DNA of 64,000 bases from contig NZ_CP036273.1 of assembly GCF_007747215.1 (NCBI RefSeq), positions 6,618,322 to 6,682,321 on the forward strand. Reading direction: 5' to 3'. This DNA is from Urbifossiella limnaea. Lineage in GTDB: Bacteria > Planctomycetota > Planctomycetia > Gemmatales > Gemmataceae. The notes under the pieces are model-generated. The model was given only the letters and a program-made list of their open reading frames with translations, did not search any database and was not told where the DNA came from. Below, piece after piece: positions 52,776 through 61,134 of the stretch (positions are counted from its first letter, which is position 1; each line of letters opens with the position of its first letter). The position numbers and the translations under genes are program-made.

Positions 52776-54296
52776 ATGCCCGACCCCGAGTCCGAACCCG
52801 ACCCCACCGTGCCGGCGCCACCGCCCCTGGGCTGCCCGGACGACCCGACGACCCCCGCAGGGGGCTCACACCGTCCGGTGGCGTTCGGCGAGCAGTCGGT
52901 GCCGGGGTACGAGATCCTCGGGGAGATCGGCCGCGGCGGGATGGGCGTTGTCTACCGCGCCCGCCAGGCCGGGCTGAACCGCGTCGTCGCCCTCAAGATG
53001 GTCCTCGCCGGCGACCACGCCGGCCCCGGTGAGGTCGCCCGGTTCCTCGCCGAGGCCGAGGTCGTCGCGGCCGTCCGCCACCCCCACGTCGTCCAGGTGT
53101 TCGAGTACGGGGAGGCGGGGGGGCGCCCCTTCTTCGCGATGGAGTACCTGGACGGCGGCACCCTCGGCGGGGCGATCCGCGGGGCCGGCCGGCTCCCCCC
53201 GCGGGTCGCCGCGGGGATCGTCGAGAAACTGGCCCACGGGGTGCAGGCCGCCCACGACCTCGGCATCGTCCACCGCGACCTGAAACCCGGGAACGTCCTC
53301 CTCGACGCGGCGGGCGAGCCCAAGGTGGTCGACTTCGGCCTGGCCAAGCGCGGCGGCCGGGACGACCTGACCCGGACCGGGGCGGTCATGGGGACGCCGT
53401 CCTACATGGCCCCCGAGCAGGCCGCCGGGCGGGCCAAGTTCGCCGGCCCCGCGGCCGACGTGTACGCCCTCGGGGTGATCCTCTACGAGTGCCTCACCGG
53501 CCGCGTGCCGTTCCGGGACGAGGACGCGGTCCGCCTGCTCGTTCGGGTCGCCGAGGACGAGCCGCCGCCGGTGCGGGAGCACGCGCCCGAGGTCCCGGGC
53601 GACCTGGAGGCCGTCTGCCTGCGGTGCCTGCGGAAGCAACCACACGACCGGTACCCCACGGCCGGGGCGCTCGCCGCCGACCTGCGGCGCTACCTCGACG
53701 GCGAACCGGTCCTGGCCCCGTCGTCGGGGCTGCTGAGCCGGGTGGCCGGGCTGCTCGGACGGAGCCTGAAGGACACCGAATTCGCCGCGTACTCGGCCGC
53801 CATGTTCTGGTTCGCCGCCGTCGTGCTGGGGTTCGACCTGGTCATCCAGGCTGCCGTCCTGGGGCTGGTCGCCCCGTGGGTGATCAGCCCGTGTCAGGGG
53901 GCGAAGGTGGTCGGGTTCGCCGCCGTGCTCGGGTGGTTCCGCGGGTGGCGGTTCCGGCCGGCCACCGCGGCCGAGCGGCAGCTCTGGTCCGTCGGCGGCG
54001 GGTACATCGCGTGCTGCCTGGCGGCGGCCGTCAGCCTCCGCCTCGGGGTGCTCGGGTTCGAGCCGCTGGCCGAGGTGAGCGTGTACCCGCCGATCGCGAT
54101 GCTGACGGCCCTGATGTTCTTCGCCCTCGGGTCGATTCTGTGGGGCGGGTGCTACGCACTCGGGGTGGCGTTCCTGGCGGCCGGGTTCGTCATGGCGGCC
54201 GCCCCGCGGTACGCGCCGCTGGTCTGCGGGGTGACGTGGGCCGCCGCCCTCGTGGTCGTCGGCCGCCGCCTCCGGCGGCTCGCGCGGCAGTCGTGA
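52776..54296 (+). CDS. transmembrane Ser/Thr protein kinase (PknB-like)
   Basis: 506 residues from ATG 52776. A proline-rich leader is followed by a full Hanks kinase domain, about 45-315: EIGRGGMGVVYRARQ, VALKMVLAG (Lys), FFAMEYLDGGTL, HRDLKPGN, DFGLAKRGG and SYMAPEQAAG, with CLTGRVPFRDED in the C-lobe. All catalytic residues are present. The C-terminal 170 residues have about five hydrophobic helices, as in the kinase at 14548, and no recognised sensor. No sigma gene adjoins it. Confidence 0.92.
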   Translation: MPDPESEPDPTVPAPPPLGCPDDPTTPAGGSHRPVAFGEQSVPGYEILGEIGRGGMGVVYRARQAGLNRVVALKMVLAGDHAGPGEVARFLAEAEVVAAVRHPHVVQVFEYGEAGGRPFFAMEYLDGGTLGGAIRGAGRLPPRVAAGIVEKLAHGVQAAHDLGIVHRDLKPGNVLLDAAGEPKVVDFGLAKRGGRDDLTRTGAVMGTPSYMAPEQAAGRAKFAGPAADVYALGVILYECLTGRVPFRDEDAVRLLVRVAEDEPPPVREHAPEVPGDLEAVCLRCLRKQPHDRYPTAGALAADLRRYLDGEPVLAPSSGLLSRVAGLLGRSLKDTEFAAYSAAMFWFAAVVLGFDLVIQAAVLGLVAPWVISPCQGAKVVGFAAVLGWFRGWRFRPATAAERQLWSVGGGYIACCLAAAVSLRLGVLGFEPLAEVSVYPPIAMLTALMFFALGSILWGGCYALGVAFLAAGFVMAAAPRYAPLVCGVTWAAALVVVGRRLRRLARQS

Positions 54297-54511
54297 CGGC
54301 GGGCGCGGCCAGCGGGACGAGGCCGCCGTCCTCCTCGACCGTGCCGTCGCCCGGTCCGCCGCGGAGGCCGACGCGAGAGGTGAAGCGCTGTTGCGCCTGG
54401 GCCGGTCCCGGCGTGCGATGGGCGGCCGCGACCCCAGGCACGAAGCTCCTCGAGCAAGCGATCGCCGCGGCCCGCACGGCCCGCCGCACGACCCGGGAGA
54501 TCTATTACCGG

Positions 54512-54724
54512 CGGACGCTCGCGTACTTCCGCTTCGACAACCGCGTCGTCGTGGAGAGGGTGGCCGGTGAGCTCGCGGACGTATCGTGCGACGAGCCGGT
54601 ACTCGACCACCTCCTGCGTCCTGGTGCCGTCCGGGCGGACGGAGTGAGCACCGGCGTGCCGGGGGAACGCGAGCAGCACCTCGTTGACCGTCAAGTCCGG
54701 CCGGCCTTCCGTCTCCGGGGTCAC
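54512..54724 (-). pseudogene. tyrosine recombinase (integrase) remnant
   Basis: The minus strand reads PDLTVNEVLLAFPRHAGAHSVRPDGTRTQEVVEYRLVARYVRELTGHPL. This resembles the N-terminal core-binding (SAM-like) region of planctomycete phage-type integrases, where a LTVNELLLAYxxHAExHYRxxDGTPTxExxxYR pattern is remembered. The catalytic domain with the R-H-R-Y residues is not found, and the sequence loses resemblance below 54512. So it is a decayed fragment, next to the Thoeris genes. Assignment rests on this motif only. Confidence 0.45.
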
Positions 54725-55087
54725 AGCGGAAGTTGGGTGGGGGAAGCCGTCGATGACGGCGCGGGCCGGGTGGCGGCCGCTGCCGGCCGCGCAAAGGCGC
54801 TGGAGTTCAGCGGTGCCGAGCCCGAGGAGGCCGACGGCGCCGGCCCTGGAGGGCGCCGCAGCGGCTGGGCGCGGGGTGGGAGAAGCGGGGCGACATGGCG
54901 GGCCTGCCGGGTCGCGGCGGCGGCCGCAAGCCGCGGCGCGAACTCTCGGCGGCGAGAGTCCAATGGCTGTGGTTAGGGTGAGCCGCCCGGCGAGCGCGAC
55001 GCGAGGTCGGCGAAGACGGACTACCGACCTTGGCGGAAGACAAGCCGCGGCGGACGGGGAAGAGGCGAAGCAAAAACCTCAGCATAG
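54725..55087. other. 363-bp spacer between integrase remnant and thsA
   Basis: GC-rich up to about 55080, then the composition changes abruptly to AT-richer DNA at the 3' end of thsA. No gene was recognised. The minus frame stays open upstream of the integrase remnant and might hold more of its decayed N-terminus (AVGLLGLGTAELQRL), but the likeness is too weak to call. Confidence 0.4.
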
Positions 55088-56560
55088 CTACGAGACTGCC
55101 TTAACCTGCTTTAAAATGCCACTTACGGCATCGACAAGTTCCTCGCATGTACTCGTCTCCTTGCCCAAGACTTTAAAATGACCTTTCACACCACCTTCAG
55201 GGAAATACCGGTCCAAGTCGCTCGACACTCTTTGCCATAATTTTCTAGCAGCGTGCCCGGTCGCACCGATTGGGATCAGATACTTTCCGAAGTGGCTGCC
55301 GATTTCAAATTCTTCAACCACGCCGTCGGCCTCCACGACTTCGCCGGTGGATGCGTCCAGCTTGTTGCCGGACACGAAGATACAAATGCCAGCTCTCGCA
55401 ATCATCTCTTTGCGGTACCTAGTCCAAAAATCCTTCAGCGCCATGCCTGCGGGTGGCTGTTCTGGGAATGGACGAAGGAATAGGCGGCTGGTGGCGTCGT
55501 AGTAGTGCTTCGCATAGAGTGCCTCCATAGCACCCACTATGACCTTACCTCCGAGGCCGATGCCTACGCCAGAAACTATATTGAGACCAGAGTCAATCAA
55601 CTTCCTCGCGAGACGGCGGCAGAGGTCGTCAAGTCGTGGCTCACCAAGCGGCTCATACGTGTGAGTACTACCGGAAAAAAAGATGTCTCGCAAATGCACG
55701 CGCCGATTCAACTCCGCAAGAATTTTGGTCAGGTCAGAGTATTCGTCGACCATTATGGCGTCGATTCCGTATCGCTTGAGGTCAGCGATCCGCAACTCTA
55801 ACTTCGTTCGGTCATACTCGTAACGAGCCTTGGCTGCCTGATAGCCCCTTACTTGCCGGAATTCTGTTCTGGCCGGTTTCTCTGGCCACCGCATTACGCA
55901 GTAGTGCTCTCCCTTGTCTTTGCCGCGTAGGCCTCGGATGCGGCTCAGAATATACTCAATGTTGGGATCCGTGAAGCTGAATCCAACGAACAGAAATGTC
56001 TTCCCGATCAAGTCGCCTTTAAGTTTGATAGAGAACAATTCGCGGTGCAGGTCGTAAGTCTCGTAGTCCTCCCTCGTCAAAACCGCATCCTGGGGAGAAT
56101 CAACGTCGCCATGCATCTTGTAGATGGTAACGTTCCGCTCTGGGAGCGGATGCTGGAGGTTTTCCGGCGTTTTCTTCACGTCAACTCGGCGGTGAGCTTC
56201 CGTGAACGCTTGCTCGATTAGCTTGTCGTAGTTCGTGGTCCAAACTGTATCGAGTGGAAGATTTGCCAGTAACCTGTGGTTATCTGAGAGAGCCGTATCC
56301 TTCGTGAATGCTTCGACAATGAGCCTGTCCAGCTTGGCTCGGTTCATCTGTTTATTATGATGATATTGAGCAACTGCTATTAGATCGGTTTCCTGGTCAA
56401 TGTTTAGGTTGAGGTCATCCGCGATCTCCTTCAGCAATCCCTTCCAGTCTACGAAGCCACTTGCCTTAGAGAGTCCTGCCCCTGCGAAAATGGCCGCATT
56501 GCCTTCATGCATCGCCTTGACGAAGTGCTTGTAAAAACTCTCTAGCTGAGTAGTAGCCAT
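55088..56560 (-). CDS. thsA: Thoeris defence effector ThsA (SIR2-SLOG NADase)
   Basis: 490 residues, the size of known type I ThsA proteins. The N-terminal SIR2 domain (about 15-285) has the NAD-binding AIFAGAGLSKASGF, TTNYDKLIEQA with catalytic Asn about 110, and YKMHGD with catalytic His about 150, then FVGFSFTDPNIEYIL. The C-terminal SLOG domain (about 290-488) has IFFSGSTHTYEP and GVGIGLGGKVIVGAM. In Thoeris a TIR protein makes a cyclic ADP-ribose isomer that binds SLOG and switches on NAD+ destruction, stopping phage growth. ATG 56560 is 10 nt after the thsB stop. Codon choice is less GC-biased than the neighbours. Confidence 0.92.
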   Translation of the reverse strand: MATTQLESFYKHFVKAMHEGNAAIFAGAGLSKASGFVDWKGLLKEIADDLNLNIDQETDLIAVAQYHHNKQMNRAKLDRLIVEAFTKDTALSDNHRLLANLPLDTVWTTNYDKLIEQAFTEAHRRVDVKKTPENLQHPLPERNVTIYKMHGDVDSPQDAVLTREDYETYDLHRELFSIKLKGDLIGKTFLFVGFSFTDPNIEYILSRIRGLRGKDKGEHYCVMRWPEKPARTEFRQVRGYQAAKARYEYDRTKLELRIADLKRYGIDAIMVDEYSDLTKILAELNRRVHLRDIFFSGSTHTYEPLGEPRLDDLCRRLARKLIDSGLNIVSGVGIGLGGKVIVGAMEALYAKHYYDATSRLFLRPFPEQPPAGMALKDFWTRYRKEMIARAGICIFVSGNKLDASTGEVVEADGVVEEFEIGSHFGKYLIPIGATGHAARKLWQRVSSDLDRYFPEGGVKGHFKVLGKETSTCEELVDAVSGILKQVKAVS

Positions 56561-56570
56561 GAGCGCCTGA

Positions 56571-57062
56571 TCAGTATTTTGCACGAATTGCGATAGCATT
56601 CTCGATCCAGGCAGCAAGATTGTCCTTGATGTAGCCGTAAGCCAGTTTGCTGTCAGAGTACGGAGGCGCGTACGCCTTGACGATGGAAGACATCTTCGTC
56701 CCGCCAACCGTGAATCCGTCGAACGGATTGGACCCTTGGTAAGCCTGATTTCCGTGCGAATCTTTTAAGTTGTGGACGAAGATGCCCAGAATGCCCTTCT
56801 TGGCATCCCACGCTGCCTTGATCTCGTATTCGATCCACTTCCGCCCTGCAGTCCCTGATCCGATCAAGACGATCGCGACGGACTTTCCGAACAGTTGATC
56901 ATCGATCCACTTTTGGATCGCCTTGTCGCCACCCTTCTTTACGGCTTCCCAGTCGTTGTCACTCGCAGGCGAGTTCGCCTCAATGACGCCCATGTTCCTT
57001 ACTTGAGCAGCGCGGAAATTATCGGGTTGGTAGTGAAAGCTATAAAACGCTCGCCTAGCCAT
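56571..57062 (-). CDS. thsB: Thoeris TIR-domain protein ThsB
   Basis: 163 residues of the TIR-like (DUF1863/ThsB) family. The first beta-strand is AFYSFHYQPDNFRAAQVRN. VAIVLIGSGTAGRKWIEYEIKAAWDAKKGILGIFVH contains the W-x-x-x-E-I motif, with the likely catalytic Glu about 78-80. ThsB senses infection and makes the signalling cyclic ADP-ribose isomer from NAD+. ATG 57062 has GGAGAG 6 nt upstream; a longer frame to 57098 has no better site. It is the first gene of the two-gene thsB-thsA operon. Like thsA, it lies in AT-richer DNA, indicating horizontal acquisition. Confidence 0.9.
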   Translation of the reverse strand: MARRAFYSFHYQPDNFRAAQVRNMGVIEANSPASDNDWEAVKKGGDKAIQKWIDDQLFGKSVAIVLIGSGTAGRKWIEYEIKAAWDAKKGILGIFVHNLKDSHGNQAYQGSNPFDGFTVGGTKMSSIVKAYAPPYSDSKLAYGYIKDNLAAWIENAIAIRAKY

Positions 57063-57429
57063 CACACTCTCCAATAGCAGGATGAACTCCTCGTCCAATG
57101 CGATCGTCAGTATGTATGGTAGCAGACCGTACTCCTGGCCGCAAGATGGCGATCTCGCGGCCGGAGGTAGTGTCGCTCATCCTGGCGGACTTCACAGACG
57201 CGGCTGCGCCGTGGTTCGCCACGCTGCGGGATGTGACCGGCGCCGACCCCGTTCCGCCGGCCAACCGCGGCCGACCACTGGCGGACCTGGGGCCGCGCCC
57301 GCGGAATGGCCTGACCCATGCTATCGCCCATTCTTCAGGCTGACTTCCCGGACCTGGACGCCGACGGCCCTCGGAGGACTTGCTGGCGCCGGCGGTGGCG
57401 GCGATAATTCCCCCACAGGGGGGCCGGCG
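57063..57429. other. 367-bp region upstream of thsB and of the DUF4058 gene
   Basis: The regions upstream of two divergent genes meet here. A plus-strand frame from about 57150 (VVSLILADFTDAAAPWFATLRDVTGADPVPPANRGRP) looks like a protein fragment but lacks a start site with a ribosome-binding sequence and ends at 57343. It may be a broken gene cut by arrival of the Thoeris island. The switch from AT-rich to GC-rich DNA falls near 57110-57160. Confidence 0.4.
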
Positions 57430-58134
57430 ATGCCACTGCACGACTGGCGGGACGAGCGCGGGTGGGACGGCGTCCACCTCCTCTGGCTCGCGCAACTTCT
57501 CGACTGGATTCAGCCGCGGCTGCCGGCCGGGTTCCGCGCCTACGTCGGGTCGGTGCCGACCCTCACCCTCGAATCTAATAACGGCAAGCCGGACGTCACC
57601 GTCCGCGGCTGGCGCGGCCCGGCGACGGAGCCCACGAGCGCCACCGCCCTCGCCATCGCGCCGGACCACGAAACCGTCGCCGCGTTCACGCCCGACGCCC
57701 AGCGCGCCCTCCACGTCGATTGGCACGGACAGCTCATCGCGGCCGTCGAGCTGGTGTCGCCGCGGAACAAGGACCGGCTGGACTCCAAGGCCCGCTACGC
57801 CCGTCGTTACCTCAGTTACCTGCGACAGGGCGTTCACCTCATGCTGGTGGACGTGTTCAGCCAGCCGGCCGGCTTCTCGTTCGCCGACGCCATTTCGGAC
57901 GACCTCGGCCTCGGGGAAGCTCCGACCCCGCCGCCGTTCGCGGTCAGCTTTCGGATCGGCGCCGCCGTCCCGAACGGAGACGTGATGGGCACGTCGGTTG
58001 CCGTCTGGCGGCGGCCGCTGGAAGCCGGCGGGCGGCTGCCGGAGTTGCCACTCGCGCTCGACGAGGACACGCAAGTCGTAATCGATCTGGAGGCGACGTA
58101 CCACGAGGCGGCGCGGCGTGTGTACCTTGGCTGA
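57430..58134 (+). CDS. DUF4058 family protein
   Basis: 234 residues, ATG 57430. It has the DUF4058 start MPLHDWRDERGWDGVHLLWLAQLLDWIQPRLPAGFRAYVG, the middle LIAAVELVSPRNKDRLDSKARYARRYLSYLRQGVHLMLVDVF and a late DEDTQVVIDLEATYHEAA. The central E-x-n-S-P-x-N-K resembles a PD-(D/E)XK-like core, as suggested for this family. Its function is unknown, though it is frequent in planctomycetes and cyanobacteria. No signal peptide. It ends 89 bp before the second copy of the 50-bp element. Confidence 0.85.
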   Translation: MPLHDWRDERGWDGVHLLWLAQLLDWIQPRLPAGFRAYVGSVPTLTLESNNGKPDVTVRGWRGPATEPTSATALAIAPDHETVAAFTPDAQRALHVDWHGQLIAAVELVSPRNKDRLDSKARYARRYLSYLRQGVHLMLVDVFSQPAGFSFADAISDDLGLGEAPTPPPFAVSFRIGAAVPNGDVMGTSVAVWRRPLEAGGRLPELPLALDEDTQVVIDLEATYHEAARRVYLG

Positions 58135-58223
58135 GCCGTGTCACTGGCCGTAAAGTCTGGCGCGGCAACGACTCGCGCCCGTCCACGCGCCGCCGGGTCG
58201 ATGTCACATATTTTTGTGTATTT

Positions 58224-58273
58224 GACTCAATGCGTGCCCTGACCCCCCGGGGGGGAGCCGTACACACAATGAG
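58224..58273 (+). repeat. 50-bp quasi-palindromic dispersed element, copy 2
   Basis: GACTCAATGCGTGCC ... GTACACACAATGAG, with 48/50 identity to 7021-7070 in the same orientation. The preceding T-rich stretch (TTTTTGTGTATTT) is also similar to the TTCTTTTGTG before copy 1. Here it is between convergent genes, unlike copy 1, so a simple promoter or terminator role would not fit both. Confidence 0.85.
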
Positions 58274-58296
58274 GATCGCCCGAACGACCCGCCGCG

Positions 58297-59286
58297 CTAC
58301 ACCGTCCGGCCCTTCAGCAGCGGGCGGCCGAGGACGGGGTCGCGGGCTGTGAACGCGCCGTCGCCGCCGCCCGCCGACAGGCACCGGGCGTACATCTCGA
58401 ACTTCGCGTCCAGGTCGTCGGCGTGGTGGACGATCAGCACCTCCGGGATCGCCGGCAGCTTCGGCGAGCCCCACTCCGGCGTCTTCAGGTGCGAATAGAT
58501 GACGTGCCCCAGCAGCCGCAATAGCTCGGGGTTCAGGTCCGGCACGTCGCGCGCCGCCTCGCGCACCAGCTCCACGCCGAGCAGCAGGTGGCCGAACAGC
58601 TCGCCGTCGACGCCGGGCCGCGGCACGGGCGAGGTCGGGTCGAGCTCGGCGACGCGGCCGACGTCGTGGAGGAGGGCGCCGGCGAGGACCAGGTCGCGGT
58701 TGAGCATCACGTCGGGGAACAGCTCGGCGTAGCGGTCGGCGAGCCAGAGCGCGTGCCGGGCCACGTTCCGCGTGTGGACGGCCCAGCCGCCGGCGAAGGG
58801 GTAGTAGGTCCGCGCCGAGCCGGGCAGCACCTTCAGCCGGTCGGCGTGCGCCGCGAGGATCTTTTGCACGAGCGTGCGGAGCGGTTCGTCGGCCAGCTCG
58901 GCGGCGAGGGCCGTCAGCTCGGCGAAGGGGCCGTCGGCGGGCGCCGGGTCGGCGAAGTCGGCCTCGGCGAACCCGTCGGCCCGGTCGCGGTCGGTGACGG
59001 GGCGGATCTGCTCGACCTCGACCTTCGGGCCGTACTTCTCGTCCTCGACGTACCGGCCGCGCACCTTGAAAAACATGCCCGGCTGCCAGTGCTGCTTGCA
59101 CTCCTCGAAGTGCGGGCTGTCGGCCCACACGGTGACGCCGACGCTGCGGCGCGGGTCGCGGAGGCGGACGACGTAGAACGGCTTGCCGTCGCGGGTGGTG
59201 CGCGGCGTCTTCTCGGCGAGTTGGGCGAAGAAGTCGGCGTGCTGGCCGGGCTCGAGCGCGGACAGCTTGGCGAGCGGCTTGGGCAT
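58297..59286 (-). CDS. OB-fold/HD-domain 3'-5' exoribonuclease, YhaM-like
   Basis: 329 residues similar in layout to YhaM: an N-terminal OB-fold nucleic-acid-binding domain (PFYVVRLRDPRRSVGVTVWADSPHFEECKQHWQPGMFFKVRG) and an HD phosphohydrolase domain. The HD metal motifs are WAVHTRNVARHALWLADRY, LAGALLHDVGRVAEL (His-Asp), HVIYSH and VLIVHHADDLDAKFEMY. YhaM-type enzymes degrade RNA or single-stranded DNA from the 3' end. ATG at 59286 is used; the long frame to 60480 is antisense to the DUF6807 gene. Cytoplasmic. Confidence 0.87.
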   Translation of the reverse strand: MPKPLAKLSALEPGQHADFFAQLAEKTPRTTRDGKPFYVVRLRDPRRSVGVTVWADSPHFEECKQHWQPGMFFKVRGRYVEDEKYGPKVEVEQIRPVTDRDRADGFAEADFADPAPADGPFAELTALAAELADEPLRTLVQKILAAHADRLKVLPGSARTYYPFAGGWAVHTRNVARHALWLADRYAELFPDVMLNRDLVLAGALLHDVGRVAELDPTSPVPRPGVDGELFGHLLLGVELVREAARDVPDLNPELLRLLGHVIYSHLKTPEWGSPKLPAIPEVLIVHHADDLDAKFEMYARCLSAGGGDGAFTARDPVLGRPLLKGRTV

Positions 59287-59460
59287 GTGGGAAGCGTACC
59301 GCGCCGGCGGGGGCCGCGGAAGCGGGAGCCGGCGGGCTTCCCGGCGTCGGGGCAACCGATACCTTGTCCACCGCCGGGTGAAGCCGCGGACGCACGCCGC
59401 CGGCGGCCCCCGCGCCACCCCGCCGTCCGGCGGCGGACCACACCCCCCGGAAGCCTCCCC

Positions 59461-60672
59461 ATGACGCGCCTCGTCGCTCCCCTCCTCGTGCTGCTCGCCG
59501 CGGCGCCAGCGCACGCCCAGCGGCTCACCGTCGTCGGCGGCCCGGCCGACGCCGCGCAGGTGGTCGTGTCCACGCCCCTGCCGGCGACCACGTCCGTCGC
59601 CCCGAACGCCGTCACCCTCCCCGACGGCACCCACGTCCCCGCGCAGGTCGTGCCGCCCGCCCTCGCCGACAAGGGGAAGGGCTCGCGCCTCGTCTTCGTC
59701 CTGCCGCAGATGAAGGCCGGCGCGGAGGTCGCGGTGCTGCCGACGATGCTCAACTACGTCAAGGCGCCGCCGCAGTTCCAGTTCGCGCAGCAGGCCGGGC
59801 TCACGAACGTCGCCTTCGACGGCCGCTCGGTGCTGCAGTTCTTCGCCCCGCGGCACGACGAGAAGGACCACTACTACACGTTCAAGCCGTTCCACCACGT
59901 CTTCGACCCGACCGGCAAGGTGCTGCTCACCAACGGCTCGGCGAAGGACCCGAAGGACGGCACCTTCCCGCACCACCGCGGGCTGTTCTTCGCGTGGAAC
60001 AAGATCAACTACGGCGACAAGAAGACGGCCGACGTGTGGCACGGCACCAACAAGGTGTTCGCCGAGGCGCGTGAGATGACGGAGATGGTCGGCGGCGAGG
60101 TGCTCGGCCGGCACCGGGCCGCGATCACCTGGAACGGCCCGGACGGCGCCGCGTTCGCCACCGAGGAGCGCGAGGTGACGGCCTACGCCACCAAGGGCGG
60201 CACCCTGATCGACTTCGCCAGCGTTGTCCGCACGGAGCTGCCGAGCGTGAAGCTCGACGGCGACCCGCAGCACGCCGGCTTCCACTTCCGGGCGAACATG
60301 GAGGTCGCGCTCAAGAACGCGAAGCAGACCTACTACCTGCGGCCGGACGGGAAGGGGGAACTCGGCGCGACGCGGAACTGGGACCCGAAGGGGAAGGACC
60401 CGAAGACGATCAACCTGCCGTGGGACGCGTGCAGCTTCGTGGTCGGCGGGAAGCGGTACACGGTGCTGCGCGTCGGCCACCCGGACAACCCCGGCGAGGC
60501 GCGCGGCAGCGAGCGCGACTACGGCCGGTTCGGCGACTACTTCGAGTACGAGATCACGCCGCAGAAGCCGCTGCGGGTGCGCTACCGGGTGTGGGCGCAG
60601 GAGGGCGAGATGACGGCGGCCGAGGCCGCCGCGATCGCCGCCGCGTTCCGGGCGCCGGTGGCGGTGAAGTGA
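59461..60672 (+). CDS. DUF6807 (PmoA-like) secreted protein
   Basis: 403 residues with a signal peptide (MTRLVAPLLVLLAAAPAHAQ). The body matches the PmoA-family/DUF6807 group: HHVFDPTGKVLLTNGSAKDPKDGTFPHHRGLFFAWNKINYGDKKTADVWHG, EREVTAYATKGGTLIDFASVV and HAGFHFRANMEVA. The his-rich PHHRGLFF is the hallmark. These proteins are common in planctomycete carbohydrate loci and have no proven activity; the old name PmoA reflects a superficial methane-monooxygenase likeness. The start ATG 59461 follows CCGGAAGCC. Confidence 0.82.
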   Translation: MTRLVAPLLVLLAAAPAHAQRLTVVGGPADAAQVVVSTPLPATTSVAPNAVTLPDGTHVPAQVVPPALADKGKGSRLVFVLPQMKAGAEVAVLPTMLNYVKAPPQFQFAQQAGLTNVAFDGRSVLQFFAPRHDEKDHYYTFKPFHHVFDPTGKVLLTNGSAKDPKDGTFPHHRGLFFAWNKINYGDKKTADVWHGTNKVFAEAREMTEMVGGEVLGRHRAAITWNGPDGAAFATEEREVTAYATKGGTLIDFASVVRTELPSVKLDGDPQHAGFHFRANMEVALKNAKQTYYLRPDGKGELGATRNWDPKGKDPKTINLPWDACSFVVGGKRYTVLRVGHPDNPGEARGSERDYGRFGDYFEYEITPQKPLRVRYRVWAQEGEMTAAEAAAIAAAFRAPVAVK

Positions 60673-60713
60673 CCCGCGGCCCGTGGTAGAACGCAGTTGA
60701 GGAAAATCAACCG

Positions 60714-60872
60714 ATGGACAAAGTAGTGATCGCGGCCGACCTCTCGGCCCGCCTGCGGCATCTCACCGGTCCTTCGTTCCTGGCCGACGAGGCCGGGAAC
60801 GCTGTCGCACACGTACTCCCTCCGGAGGCTTTTCACCGGTTGACGGCCGACGCGGAGCCGTCGCCCGAGTAA
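60714..60872 (+). CDS. short antitoxin-like open reading frame (52 aa), possibly truncated
   Basis: ATG 60714 with TTGAGGAAAA upstream gives 52 residues: MDKVVIAADLSARLRHLTG then FLADEAGNAVAHVLPPEAFHRL. The DEAGNxVAHVxP motif recalls small planctomycete proteins that look like antitoxins, which I remember as longer (about 70-90 residues). The frame after the TAA at 60870-60872 continues as RVAARDEYCRIGGLTTAE, resembling the missing tail, so a nonsense mutation is possible. No toxin gene is near. Confidence 0.5.
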   Translation: MDKVVIAADLSARLRHLTGPSFLADEAGNAVAHVLPPEAFHRLTADAEPSPE

Positions 60873-61134
60873 CGTGTCGCCGCCCGGGACGAGTACTGTC
60901 GGATTGGCGGGCTGACGACCGCGGAACCGGCCGCGCACCGGCTCGTGTGCCGCCGCACCGACCCGCCCGACCAGGGGGCCGGGCCCGGCCGGGCGGCGTC
61001 CGCCGTACGGGAGTCGGGCCGGCCGGGCTCACGGTCGGGTCGCAGCCGGTGCGGCCTCCGGCCGGCGATCCACTTCACCGACGACCCCGGGCGTGTAGCC
61101 GACTCCGCGCGCTCCCGACCCGTGGGACCCGGGG
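60873..61134. other. 262-bp convergent gap after the short ORF
   Basis: It holds the apparent remnant of the short ORF's tail and a weak GTGTAGCC...GGGGCTAC inverted pairing near 61093-61137, reminiscent of the core of the 47-bp repeat at 4452-4593 but degenerate. No complete gene. Confidence 0.3.

Noticed and set aside
52866-54794. 642-codon minus-strand frame opposite the kinase at 52776
   Set aside because: Antisense of a kinase with all catalytic motifs; composition is R/P/G-rich. Only the 54512-54724 part in another frame resembles a real protein.
57098-57343. Complete small gene upstream of DUF4058
   Set aside because: It starts inside the thsB leader region with a basic nonspecific N-terminus, has no ribosome-binding site, and only its middle looks protein-like. 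Treated as a fragment.
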